Shown here one piece after another: positions 1-6,295 of a stretch of 9,859 nt of DNA (positions are counted from its first letter, which is position 1; each line of letters starts with the position of its first letter). The stretch comes from Acidothermaceae bacterium (GTDB lineage: Bacteria > Actinomycetota > Actinomycetes > Acidothermales > Acidothermaceae). The position numbers and the translations under genes were made by a program. The stretch covers positions 1 through 9,859 of the forward strand of contig JAICLV010000092.1 of assembly GCA_025925185.1 (NCBI GenBank). Direction: 5' to 3'. The notes under the pieces are model-generated. The model did not search any database, was not told the DNA's origin, and saw only the letters and a list, made by a program, of their open reading frames with translations.

Positions 1-687
1 CTCAAGCCGTCCACGGTGTCGCGGCGGATGTCGGTGGCCGCCTGCTTCTACCGGACCTGCGTCATCGACGGGCTGCTCGAGCACTCACCCGCCGAGCACG
101 TCCGCCGGCCCCGGGTGCCGCCGGAGTCACCGACCCTCGGCTTGACGCACCTGCAGTTCGAGGCGCTGCTCACCGCCGCCCGCACCTCGGCGAACCCCAG
201 CGACTTCGCGCTGGTCTGCCTGCTCGGCCTGCTCGGGCTTCGGGTGTTCGAGGCGACCGGGATCAGCCTCGACGACCTCGGCGAAGAACACGGCCACCGG
301 GTCGTGCGGGTCCGCGGCAAAGGCGGCAAGGTCGTGCTCGTGCCGCTCCCGCCGGCGGTCAGCCGCGCCGTCGACCGGGCCGCCGACCGCACCGCCGGCC
401 CGCTGCTGCTCAACCAGCGAGGGACCCGGATGGACCGGCACGCCGCGACCCGCCGGCTTCGCCGTCTCGCGATGGCCGCCGGCGTCAGGCTGCCGCGGAT
501 GCACCCGCACATGCTCCGGCACACCTACGTCACCACCATGCTCAACGCCGGCGTCGACCTGCGCGACGTCCAGATCGCCGCCCGCCACGCCGACCCGCGC
601 ACCACCATGCGCTACGACCGGGCCCGCAACAACCTCGACCGACACCCCAACTACATCCTCGCCGCCTACATGGCATCCGGCACCTGA
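1..687 (+). CDS. Tyrosine recombinase / phage-type integrase, 5' end cut by the window
   Basis: This is a site-specific DNA recombinase of the tyrosine recombinase (phage integrase) family. It would cut and rejoin DNA through a covalent 3'-phosphotyrosine intermediate. The frame is open from base 1 with no stop upstream, so the true start lies outside the window; GTG at 16 is only the first internal start codon. The visible N-terminal part resembles the end of a SAM-like core-binding domain. Numbering from GTG 16, the catalytic set is complete: Arg76 (GLRVFEATG), Lys102 in the beta-hairpin RGKGGK, His165 and Arg168 in HPHMLRHTY, His191 (ARHADPRTT) and the nucleophile Tyr200 (MRYDRAR). It ends with TGA at 685-687. 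The enzyme is therefore probably active unless the missing N-terminus is damaged. It suggests that this side of the window is, or was, part of an integrated element. An XerC/D-like housekeeping role is less likely given the accessory neighbours, but cannot be excluded. Confidence 0.92.
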   Translation, partial: LKPSTVSRRMSVAACFYRTCVIDGLLEHSPAEHVRRPRVPPESPTLGLTHLQFEALLTAARTSANPSDFALVCLLGLLGLRVFEATGISLDDLGEEHGHRVVRVRGKGGKVVLVPLPPAVSRAVDRAADRTAGPLLLNQRGTRMDRHAATRRLRRLAMAAGVRLPRMHPHMLRHTYVTTMLNAGVDLRDVQIAARHADPRTTMRYDRARNNLDRHPNYILAAYMASGT

Positions 688-800
688 AGCTCGCCGCGTG
701 GACGTGCTGATCGTGCAAGCGATCGCGCACTCCGGCGGCCTCCGTCTCCACGACGGCGCACTGGGACTACCGACCAGGTTGACCCGCGGACGAAGGCGGC

Positions 801-869
801 TTCGGCAGATGGTAGCGCGGGAGTTCGGCAGACGGTAGCGCAGGAGTTCGGCAGACGGTAGTGTCTGCG
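801..869 (+). repeat. 23-bp direct tandem repeat, two full copies and a diverging third
   Basis: Three units begin at 801, 824 and 847, giving an exact 23-bp period. Each starts with TTCGGCAGAYGGTAG. Units 1 and 2 are nearly identical across all 23 bases (differences T/C at the tenth base and G/A near the end, both in the form GCGCRGGAG). Unit 3 follows the pattern for 15 bases and then diverges into TGTCTGCG. That divergence creates an inverted repeat, GCAGAC 851-856 with GTCTGC 863-868. A period near two helical turns directly upstream of a gene start is typical of operator or iteron arrays, but the ligand is unknown. The array ends on top of the candidate start codons of the ATPase gene. 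Confidence 0.75.
859..864 (+). promoter_or_regulatory. Possible -10 element (TAGTGT) for the ATPase gene
   Basis: TAGTGT matches the actinobacterial -10 pattern TANNNT and sits in the third repeat unit, where the first two units read TAGCGC instead. A transcript starting 7-9 bases downstream would begin at or near GTG 873, which would allow leaderless translation. No clear -35 is seen. This is a pattern match only. Confidence 0.25.
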
Positions 870-893
870 CCTGTGAGCAGGACCGTTGCCCCG

Positions 894-2165
894 ATGACCG
901 GCTACCACGCCCGAGTGGTCGACGCGCAGCTCGACGACCTGCTCGGCAGCCTTGCCGCGCTCAGCTTGGAGGGCCCGAAGGGCGTGGGGAAGACCTCCAC
1001 AGCGGAACGGCGCGCAGCGACCGTCACGCGTCTTGACGACCCGGCGACGCTCGAGGTGATCCGGGCAGAGCCGTCCCGGCTGATCGTCGGGCCACCGCCG
1101 GCGCTGATCGACGAGTGGCAACGCTACCCAGCATCGTGGGACATCGTGCGACGGGCCGTCGACGCCGATCCAAGCGCCGGCCGGTTCATCCTCACCGGCT
1201 CCGCCACCCCGTCCAGCCGTTCCACCCACTCCGGCGCCGGTCGGATCGTCCCGCTACGGATGCGCCCACTCACCCTCCCAGAAAGAACTGTAGATAGCCC
1301 CACTGTGTCGCTGGCGGCACTGCTCGCCGGTGACCGGCCGGCGCTCACCGGTACCACCGAAGTGAAGCTGGTGGACTACACCACCGAGATCCTCGCTGGC
1401 GGGTTCCCTGGAATGCGGCACACGAATGACCGCGCAAGGCGGGCGGCGTTGGACGGCTACCTCGAGCGGATCATCGACACGGACCTGCCGGAGCTCGGCA
1501 CACAGGTTCGGCGGCCGGAGACGCTGCGGCGCTGGCTGCGTGCCTACGCGGCCGCGACAGCAACCACCACCTCTTACGACCGGATCCGTGACGCCGCGAC
1601 CGGCGGCGAGGACAGCAAGCCGGCGAAGACCACGACCACGCCGTACCGGGAAGCCCTTGAGCGGATCTGGATCCTTGACGCGCTACCGGCATGGGCGCCG
1701 ACGAACAACCGGCTCGCCCGGCTGGTCTCCGGCCCCAAACACCACCTGGCCGACCCGGCGCTCGCCGCGAGGCTGGTCGGAGTCGACGCCGGTGCGCTAC
1801 TGCGCGGCGAGGGCCCGCAGTTGGCCCACCGGAACGGCACGTTCCTGGGCGCGCTGTTCGAGTCACTCGCAGCGCTGAGCGCGCGCGTGTTCGCCCAAGC
1901 GGCCGAGGCGCGCGTGCTTCACTGCCGCACGCGTGGCGGCGAGCACGAGATCGATCTCGTCGTCGTCCGCGATGACGAGCGGGTCGTGGGCATCGAGGTG
2001 AAGATGTCTGCCACGGTTGAGGACGACGACGCGAAACACCTCCGCTGGCTGCGCGACCAGCTCGGTGACGATTTCGCCGACGGAATCATCGTCACGACCG
2101 GCCCGGAAGCCTACCGCCGCAAAGACGGTATCGGCGTCGTACCGCTCGCCCTCCTCGGCCCCTGA
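894..2165 (+). CDS. AAA_14 / DUF4143-type ATPase with C-terminal PD-(D/E)XK-like nuclease signature
   Basis: This is a P-loop ATPase of the widespread AAA_14 plus DUF4143 family, whose biological role is not established. From ATG 894 it has 423 residues, a usual family length. Walker A is GPKGVGKT (residues 27-34), Walker B is ALIDEW (70-75), and a sensor-like strand LTGSA follows at 100-104, then RIVPLRMRPLTLPE, a family hallmark. The DUF4143 half ends with a restriction-endonuclease-like pattern: Glu323 (ALFESL), Asp354 (EHEIDLVV) and Glu368-x-Lys370 (GIEVKMS). That acidic/lysine set is intact, so nuclease activity is possible but unproven. ATG 894 is preferred because family members begin a few residues before the VVDAQLDDLL segment and because AGGA lies at 879-882. 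In-frame GTG codons at 861 and 873 are alternatives, and 873 would suit leaderless translation. Upstream lies the 23-bp repeat array, which may regulate the gene. It could belong to a mobile island with the integrase. Confidence 0.85.
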   Translation: MTGYHARVVDAQLDDLLGSLAALSLEGPKGVGKTSTAERRAATVTRLDDPATLEVIRAEPSRLIVGPPPALIDEWQRYPASWDIVRRAVDADPSAGRFILTGSATPSSRSTHSGAGRIVPLRMRPLTLPERTVDSPTVSLAALLAGDRPALTGTTEVKLVDYTTEILAGGFPGMRHTNDRARRAALDGYLERIIDTDLPELGTQVRRPETLRRWLRAYAAATATTTSYDRIRDAATGGEDSKPAKTTTTPYREALERIWILDALPAWAPTNNRLARLVSGPKHHLADPALAARLVGVDAGALLRGEGPQLAHRNGTFLGALFESLAALSARVFAQAAEARVLHCRTRGGEHEIDLVVVRDDERVVGIEVKMSATVEDDDAKHLRWLRDQLGDDFADGIIVTTGPEAYRRKDGIGVVPLALLGP

Positions 2166-2408
2166 CCGACTCGTTCGCCAGGCACGTGGCTGACGCAGGG
2201 CCTTCTGCCGACGACCCGCAGCGTCATCTTGACGACACGAGCGCCACGACGAGGGCTCCGGCAATCCCCGAGGACATGCGCATCTGCCGCTGGGCGAGCG
2301 ATCGGTAGTGCCCGCTCTGTGGAACATTCGCTCATCGGCAGGTTGGCAGGTACGTCATCGCGGCAAAGTAGGACGTTCGTTCGGAAGGCCTGAGGCGCAC
2401 TTCGTCGC
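2166..2408. other. Intergenic stretch downstream of the ATPase gene
   Basis: The plus-strand frames here give arginine- and serine-rich translations without recognisable domains, and I see no gene. No strong hairpin follows the ATPase stop codon. The 8-mer CGGTAGTG seen in the tandem repeat recurs once at 2303-2310, without the surrounding repeat sequence, so it may be chance. Confidence 0.4.
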
Positions 2409-2597
2409 ATGACCAACAAGGATCTGATCAGCATTCGCATCGACCGCCGAGAACTCGAGCTGATCCGCGAGGGCTTGACGCGCGTGGTCAAAGACCGCGA
2501 GTTCACGATCAAGGTCCAACCCGTGTCTACAGAGGGCGCCGTCGCCGCGACGGACACGCTTGTCGTCGTCAGGGGCACTGCAAGGTCAGCTCGATGA
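2409..2597 (+). CDS. Small hypothetical protein (62 aa), possibly frameshifted at its 3' end
   Basis: I do not recognise this family. The translation begins with a beta-strand-like segment (LISIRID, residues 6-12), followed by a charged amphipathic helix (RRELELIREGLTRVV) and a second strand-like segment (FTIKVQ). A strand then a helix is how ribbon-helix-helix DNA-binding proteins begin, but the rest does not confirm that fold. Third codon positions are G/C-rich over most of the frame, which supports coding. The last eight residues (RGTARSAR) look less natural. In the +1 frame from 2572, the sequence reads GALQGQLDDLV and stops at TAG 2605-2607, so a single-base shift near 2571 may have altered the C-terminus. 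The ribosome site is weak: GAGG at 2392-2395, 13 bases before ATG. A perfect inverted repeat overlaps the stop codon and fits an end of transcription. It may be a real small gene or a decayed one. Confidence 0.45.
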   Translation: MTNKDLISIRIDRRELELIREGLTRVVKDREFTIKVQPVSTEGAVAATDTLVVVRGTARSAR

Positions 2598-2602
2598 CCT
2601 TG
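2581..2602 (+). terminator. Perfect 8-bp-arm inverted repeat at the end of the small ORF
   Basis: CAAGGTCA (2581-2588) pairs exactly with TGACCTTG (2595-2602) across a 6-base loop, and a G-U pair can extend the stem by one. It spans the TGA stop (2595-2597) of the 62-aa ORF. No T-run follows, which is common for actinobacterial terminators but leaves the call uncertain. A protein-binding operator is the alternative. Confidence 0.4.
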
Positions 2603-2617
2603 TCTAGTCCGCGACCT

Positions 2618-2634
2618 CGTACAGCCGCGGTACG
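2618..2634. terminator. Second small hairpin between convergent genes
   Basis: CGTAC (2618-2622) pairs with GTACG (2630-2634) around a 7-base G/C-rich loop. It lies between the convergent 62-aa ORF and the minus-strand acidic-protein gene, so it could serve either as a transcription end. The stem is only 5 bp and no T-run is present, so support is weak. Confidence 0.2.
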
Positions 2635-2691
2635 CGATCAGCGGTAGATGAGGACGTGCTTGCACTGCCTGCGCGCCTCTACTGAAGCGGA

Positions 2692-2904
2692 TCAGTCCTC
2701 GTCATCGACTTCGATGACCTCGTAGTCGATCTGGTCATCGGGGTCCGGGTAATCATCTGGGTTGTGCATGTGCAGGACCTCACCGCCCTGGCTATAGTCG
2801 CTGCACATCTGCAAGCCGTGCTGCTCAGCCTCGGCTTCCGTCTCGAAAACCTCCTCGTCCTCCTCGCGACTGCCGTCCGATCCGATCGTCACGACCTTGA
2901 ACAT
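2692..2904 (-). CDS. Highly acidic small hypothetical protein (70 aa)
   Basis: This is a complete small gene of unknown function. It starts at ATG 2904-2902 with a strong ribosome site, AAGGAAG (complement of 2911-2917), six bases upstream, which makes translation likely. The protein has 24 Asp/Glu against one Lys and one Arg, so its net charge is about -22. The layout is a strand (FKVVTI), an acidic turn (REEDEEVFE), a helix (TEAEAEQHGLQM), a strand (EVLHMHN) and a disordered-looking acidic tail rich in Asp and Pro. This resembles small alpha/beta proteins of the DUF2188 kind in outline only; I do not claim membership. No signal peptide or membrane segment is visible. It lies 100 bases downstream of the adnB stop on the same strand, so read-through from the adnAB operon is possible, although its strong ribosome site would suit an independent transcript. 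Such acidity also occurs in DNA-mimic proteins, but nothing here proves that. Confidence 0.75.
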   Translation of the reverse strand: MFKVVTIGSDGSREEDEEVFETEAEAEQHGLQMCSDYSQGGEVLHMHNPDDYPDPDDQIDYEVIEVDDED

Positions 2905-2910
2905 TCAACA

Positions 2911-2917
2911 CTTCCTT
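2911..2917 (-). promoter_or_regulatory. Ribosome binding site of the acidic 70-aa gene
   Basis: The minus strand reads AAGGAAG here, six bases before ATG 2904. It is the clearest Shine-Dalgarno match in the left part of the window and fixes this start codon. Confidence 0.7.
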
Positions 2918-3004
2918 TGTCGAGTGGGTTCGGGCCCCAGAGCAAGCATTGAGGGACATCGTGCGCCAATGTGACGGTAGCCATCCCGCGCTATCGGCAA
3001 GACG

Positions 3005-6000
3005 TCAGCCGACGGACTCGAGCAGTTCGGCGATGCTGGCGCGGTCGAGCAGGTCGGACGGCGTGTAGTCGCCACCATCGCGCAGATAGCAAAACGCGGC
3101 TCGCACCCGCTCGACCTCGACACCGTTCAAATCGGCCCACGCCAGCCGGTAGGCGGCCAGCTGCACCGCCGCCGCGACCGCATCGTCGCCGCGCGGGCGT
3201 CGTCCGGTTTTCCAGTCGACGACGGTGAAACCGCCGTCGGGATCGGCGAAAACAGCGTCCATGCGGCCGCGCACGATCGTGTCGCCGACCACCAGCTCGA
3301 ATGGCACCTCGACCTCGGTGGGATCGCGCTTCGACCAGTGCGAGGCCAAGAATGCATGCTGCAAAGCCAAAAACTCGGAGTCGGGCGCTGCATCGACATC
3401 GGCGGAGCCCGGCAACTCGTCGATGTCGACGAGCCGTGGTGAGGAGAACCGCTGCTCCAACCAGGCGTGGAACGCGGTGCCCCGCCGGGCGAGCGGGGCT
3501 GGCGGCATCGGCATCGGACGACGCAGCTGTGCCGCCAGCTCGGCCGGATCGCGGCGCAGCAACACCAGTTGGCTCACCGACAGTTGGCGCGGCAGCGCGA
3601 CCTCAAGCCGGGCCCGGTGCTCACGCGCCTCCCGCTCGGTCAGCAGCACCTCCACGTCACGGTCCCACTCGCGCATCGCCGCGACGACTGCGGCCTCGTC
3701 GTCCTCAGCCGCGTCACTCACCAACCGCGCAGCCGCTTCCAAAGACGGACGACGCGCGCCCAGCGGGTCGTACGGCCACGGCAACCTCGCCTTGCCGCCG
3801 GCGAGCAAGGGGTTGGTCGCACCGTCGTCCGGCATCGGCGTCCAGCGCTCGACCACGCCGGCGCCGGCCTCGCACGCCTCCCGCACCCCGACAAGGAATT
3901 CGCTGTCGCCACGGGGTTTTTGCGCGTCATCCCATCGATATCCGGTGCACAGCAGCATCGACTTCGCGCGCGTCACCGCCACATAGGCGAGCCGCCGCTC
4001 CTCAAGCACGAGATGCTCTTTCACCGTCTCGACGAAGCGGTCCAGCTCCGCCACGGCGTCGGGCTGGTCGGCGGCCGACTCGATCGCGATCGCCGGTAGC
4101 CCGTCGCGGTCGCCGCGCAACGGCCACGGCAGTTGGCCGCGTTGGGTGAGCCATCCGCGCACGTCGGCCGGGCGCACGCCTGGGAAGAGCGCGTCGACCA
4201 GACCCGGCACGACGACGACGTCCCACTCCAGGCCCTTCGAACCATGCACGGTCAGCAGTTGCACCCGCGACGCCGACGCTTCGATCCCGGCCCGCGACTC
4301 CGGCACCGCCGCTTCGTCGTCACCGCGGTCGAGCCCGCGCTCCTCCACGGCGGCTGCGTCGAGATAGTCGAGGAACGCGGGCAAGCTGACTTGCTCGTCG
4401 GAGTCGCCCGACTCGGCGAACTCGGCCGCGACCTCGATCAGCCGGTCGAGATTCGCCCGGGTGGCCAGCACCCCGCCACGAGCAAGCACCTCAACGTCAA
4501 GGCCGGTGGTGCGGATCACGTCGGCGATCAACTCCGGAAGCGGTTGCGCGATGCGCGCCCGCAGCGCGCGCAGCTCGCCAGCCAGCATCGCGAGCCGCAC
4601 GTGGCCGTCGTGCGACAGCCAGTCGCGCGGCGGCAAGTCGTCGAGCGCGTCGATGATGCTGCTGTCGTCGACCTCGTCGGGCTCGGGCTCGACGTCGGTC
4701 TCGGACGACGGCGCCGTCGCGTCGTCCGAGCTTGTCTTCATCAACTGCCGCGCCCAGCGACCGAGCGCGGCGATGTCGCGCGGGCCGATCCGCCACCGCG
4801 CGCCCGTCAGCAGCCGCATCAGCGCGTCGCCCCGACCGGGATCGGCCAGCACCCGCAAAACCGCTGTCACGTCGACAATTTCCGGCTCGAGCAGCAGCCC
4901 ACCGACACCCACGATCTCGAGTGGAATGTCGCGCGCGCGCAACGCAGCCTCAATGCGCGGCAACTGCCGCCACGCCCGCACCAGCACCGCGACGCTGCGA
5001 CCGGCCTCGCCGCGCGCCCGCGCGTCGGCGTCGGCCTCCCACACCGCCGCGACACGCGACGCGACCGCCCCCGCCTCGTCGTCGATCGTCGAGTAAAGCC
5101 CACACCGGACGACGCCCTGCGGGGCGCCCGCAAGCGTCGTCAGCGTCGGCGTCGAGACCGCGCTGCCGCGCAACGGAGCGGCCACCTCGTTGGCGACCGC
5201 CAACACGCCTGCGGAGTTGCGGAAACTCGTGCTCAAAGTCAAAACCGTCGCGGGTTCGTCGGCGACGGCGAAGTGATCGGGGAACGCTGAGAGCGTGCCC
5301 TGACCCGCGCCGCGCCAGCCGTAGATCGCCTGCGACGGGTCGCCGACCGCGGTGAGCGATGGCGCCTGACCAACACCGCCGACGCCGGTGTGCACCGGCC
5401 CGAACAACGCGCGCAAGAACACGAGCTGCGCATGGCTGGTGTCTTGGTACTCGTCAAGCAACACCGCTCTGTAGGTGGCCCGCTCGGCCGCCGCTACTTC
5501 AGGGAATTCGTCCGCCAGTTGCGCGGCGAGCGCCATCTGATCGGCGAAATCGAGCACCTCGGCCTTGCGCTTAGCGTCGTCGAACGCGGCGACGAGCGGA
5601 AGCAGTTGGCAACGAGCCGACAGCGCCCCGGCTACTTTCTCGAGGTCGGCGTGCAACGCCTTGCTGCCACGCTGTTTCTCGCCGCGCGGCAAGCCCGACA
5701 GCAGACCGTGCAGCTTCTCGCAGAACGCGCGCACGTCGTCGCCGCTCGCGCGGTGTTGGGAGAGCCCTTCGGCGAGGGCGAGCACGTCGGTGGTGACGGT
5801 GCTCGGCTGCACAAGGACGGAGTCCATCGGGCCGTCGTAGTTCTCGACCACGCGCCGCGCGTACTGCCACGCGACGGTTTGGGCGATGAGCCGCTGGCCG
5901 GGCTCGCGGCCCAGCCGCAACGCGTGCTCGGCCACGATGCGACCGGCGTACGCGTCATAGGTCGAGACGGTCGGCTCGCCCGATGCCGCGGCCTCGGGAT

Positions 6001-6295
6001 CGATGAGGCCGCGCCGCGACAGTTGCGACAACCTCCGCCGCACCCGCGCCGCCAACTCGGCGGCCGCCTTGCGGGTGAAGGTGAGGCCGAGCACCTGCTC
6101 GGGTCGGACCAACTCGTTGGCCAACAGCCACACAACGCGACCGGCCATCGTCTCGGTCTTGCCCGAACCAGCCCCAGCGACGACGAGGCACGAGGGCGCC
6201 GACGACTCGATGACCGCGGCCTGCTCGGGTGTTGGGGCCGGTTGGTCGAGCGCCTCCGCGATTACCGCTGCGGAATAACGCACCACCGAGCTCAT
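3005..6295 (-). CDS. adnB: AdnB-like subunit of the AdnAB helicase-nuclease (UvrD-type motor plus RecB-type nuclease)
   Basis: This is predicted to be the AdnB subunit of the ATP-dependent DNA motor-nuclease that resects double-strand breaks in the cytoplasm; AdnB is the main translocating motor in the mycobacterial enzyme. At 1096 aa it matches mycobacterial AdnB (about 1100). Superfamily 1 motifs appear in order: Q motif PTPEQAAVI (21-29), Walker A AGAGSGKT (40-47), LTFTRKAAAEL (71-81), Walker B LLDEYQDT (279-286), VGDPSQAIYGWRGA (317-330), LTVHGSKGLEWD (681-692) and EERRLAYVAVTRAK (765-778). An acidic linker lies at about 521-546. The C-terminal nuclease carries His943 (RRGTAFHAWL), Asp1013 (GRMD), Asp1027-x-Lys1029 (VVDWKTG) and Gln1045/Tyr1049 (QLAAY), all intact. 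There is no iron-sulfur cysteine cluster. ATG 6295 overlaps the adnA stop by 4 bp (ATGA), with AGGTGA (complement of 6300-6305) four bases upstream, so translation is probably coupled. AddA- or UvrD-like helicases are alternatives, but the partner gene argues for AdnB. Confidence 0.9.
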   Translation of the reverse strand: MSSVVRYSAAVIAEALDQPAPTPEQAAVIESSAPSCLVVAGAGSGKTETMAGRVVWLLANELVRPEQVLGLTFTRKAAAELAARVRRRLSQLSRRGLIDPEAAASGEPTVSTYDAYAGRIVAEHALRLGREPGQRLIAQTVAWQYARRVVENYDGPMDSVLVQPSTVTTDVLALAEGLSQHRASGDDVRAFCEKLHGLLSGLPRGEKQRGSKALHADLEKVAGALSARCQLLPLVAAFDDAKRKAEVLDFADQMALAAQLADEFPEVAAAERATYRAVLLDEYQDTSHAQLVFLRALFGPVHTGVGGVGQAPSLTAVGDPSQAIYGWRGAGQGTLSAFPDHFAVADEPATVLTLSTSFRNSAGVLAVANEVAAPLRGSAVSTPTLTTLAGAPQGVVRCGLYSTIDDEAGAVASRVAAVWEADADARARGEAGRSVAVLVRAWRQLPRIEAALRARDIPLEIVGVGGLLLEPEIVDVTAVLRVLADPGRGDALMRLLTGARWRIGPRDIAALGRWARQLMKTSSDDATAPSSETDVEPEPDEVDDSSIIDALDDLPPRDWLSHDGHVRLAMLAGELRALRARIAQPLPELIADVIRTTGLDVEVLARGGVLATRANLDRLIEVAAEFAESGDSDEQVSLPAFLDYLDAAAVEERGLDRGDDEAAVPESRAGIEASASRVQLLTVHGSKGLEWDVVVVPGLVDALFPGVRPADVRGWLTQRGQLPWPLRGDRDGLPAIAIESAADQPDAVAELDRFVETVKEHLVLEERRLAYVAVTRAKSMLLCTGYRWDDAQKPRGDSEFLVGVREACEAGAGVVERWTPMPDDGATNPLLAGGKARLPWPYDPLGARRPSLEAAARLVSDAAEDDEAAVVAAMREWDRDVEVLLTEREAREHRARLEVALPRQLSVSQLVLLRRDPAELAAQLRRPMPMPPAPLARRGTAFHAWLEQRFSSPRLVDIDELPGSADVDAAPDSEFLALQHAFLASHWSKRDPTEVEVPFELVVGDTIVRGRMDAVFADPDGGFTVVDWKTGRRPRGDDAVAAAVQLAAYRLAWADLNGVEVERVRAAFCYLRDGGDYTPSDLLDRASIAELLESVG

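Larger units (their letters stand above)
688..893. other. Non-coding stretch between integrase and ATPase gene
   Basis: No convincing gene lies here. The first ~110 bases show only a weak 4-bp inverted repeat (GTGC 713-716 / GCAC 727-730) around the palindrome GCGATCGC, too small to call a terminator. The right part holds the 23-bp tandem repeat (801-869) and a possible -10 element, listed separately. No integrase attachment core or tRNA gene is recognisable. Confidence 0.5.

Noticed and set aside
713..730. GTGC/GCAC inverted repeat as an integrase terminator
   Set aside because: A four-base stem without a T-run is too weak.
801..869. CRISPR array
   Set aside because: The 23-bp units are contiguous with no spacers, and no cas gene is present.
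2322..2333. GAACATTCGCTC as a LexA/SOS box
   Set aside because: The actinobacterial consensus needs GAAC-N4-GTTC. The second half reads GCTC and the outer bases do not match.
2111..2665. Minus-strand 184-codon frame across the ATPase end and the small ORF
   Set aside because: It runs antisense to two better candidates, has no recognisable domain, and shows atypical composition.
2898..2909. TTGAA-CA-TTCAA palindrome over the start codon of the acidic gene
   Set aside because: The arms are only five bases with a two-base gap at a translation start, so chance is likely.
3225..5355. Several plus-strand open frames opposite adnB, including 4133-5290
   Set aside because: They are low-complexity Ser/Arg/Pro/Ala shadows of adnB with no motifs and no ribosome sites.
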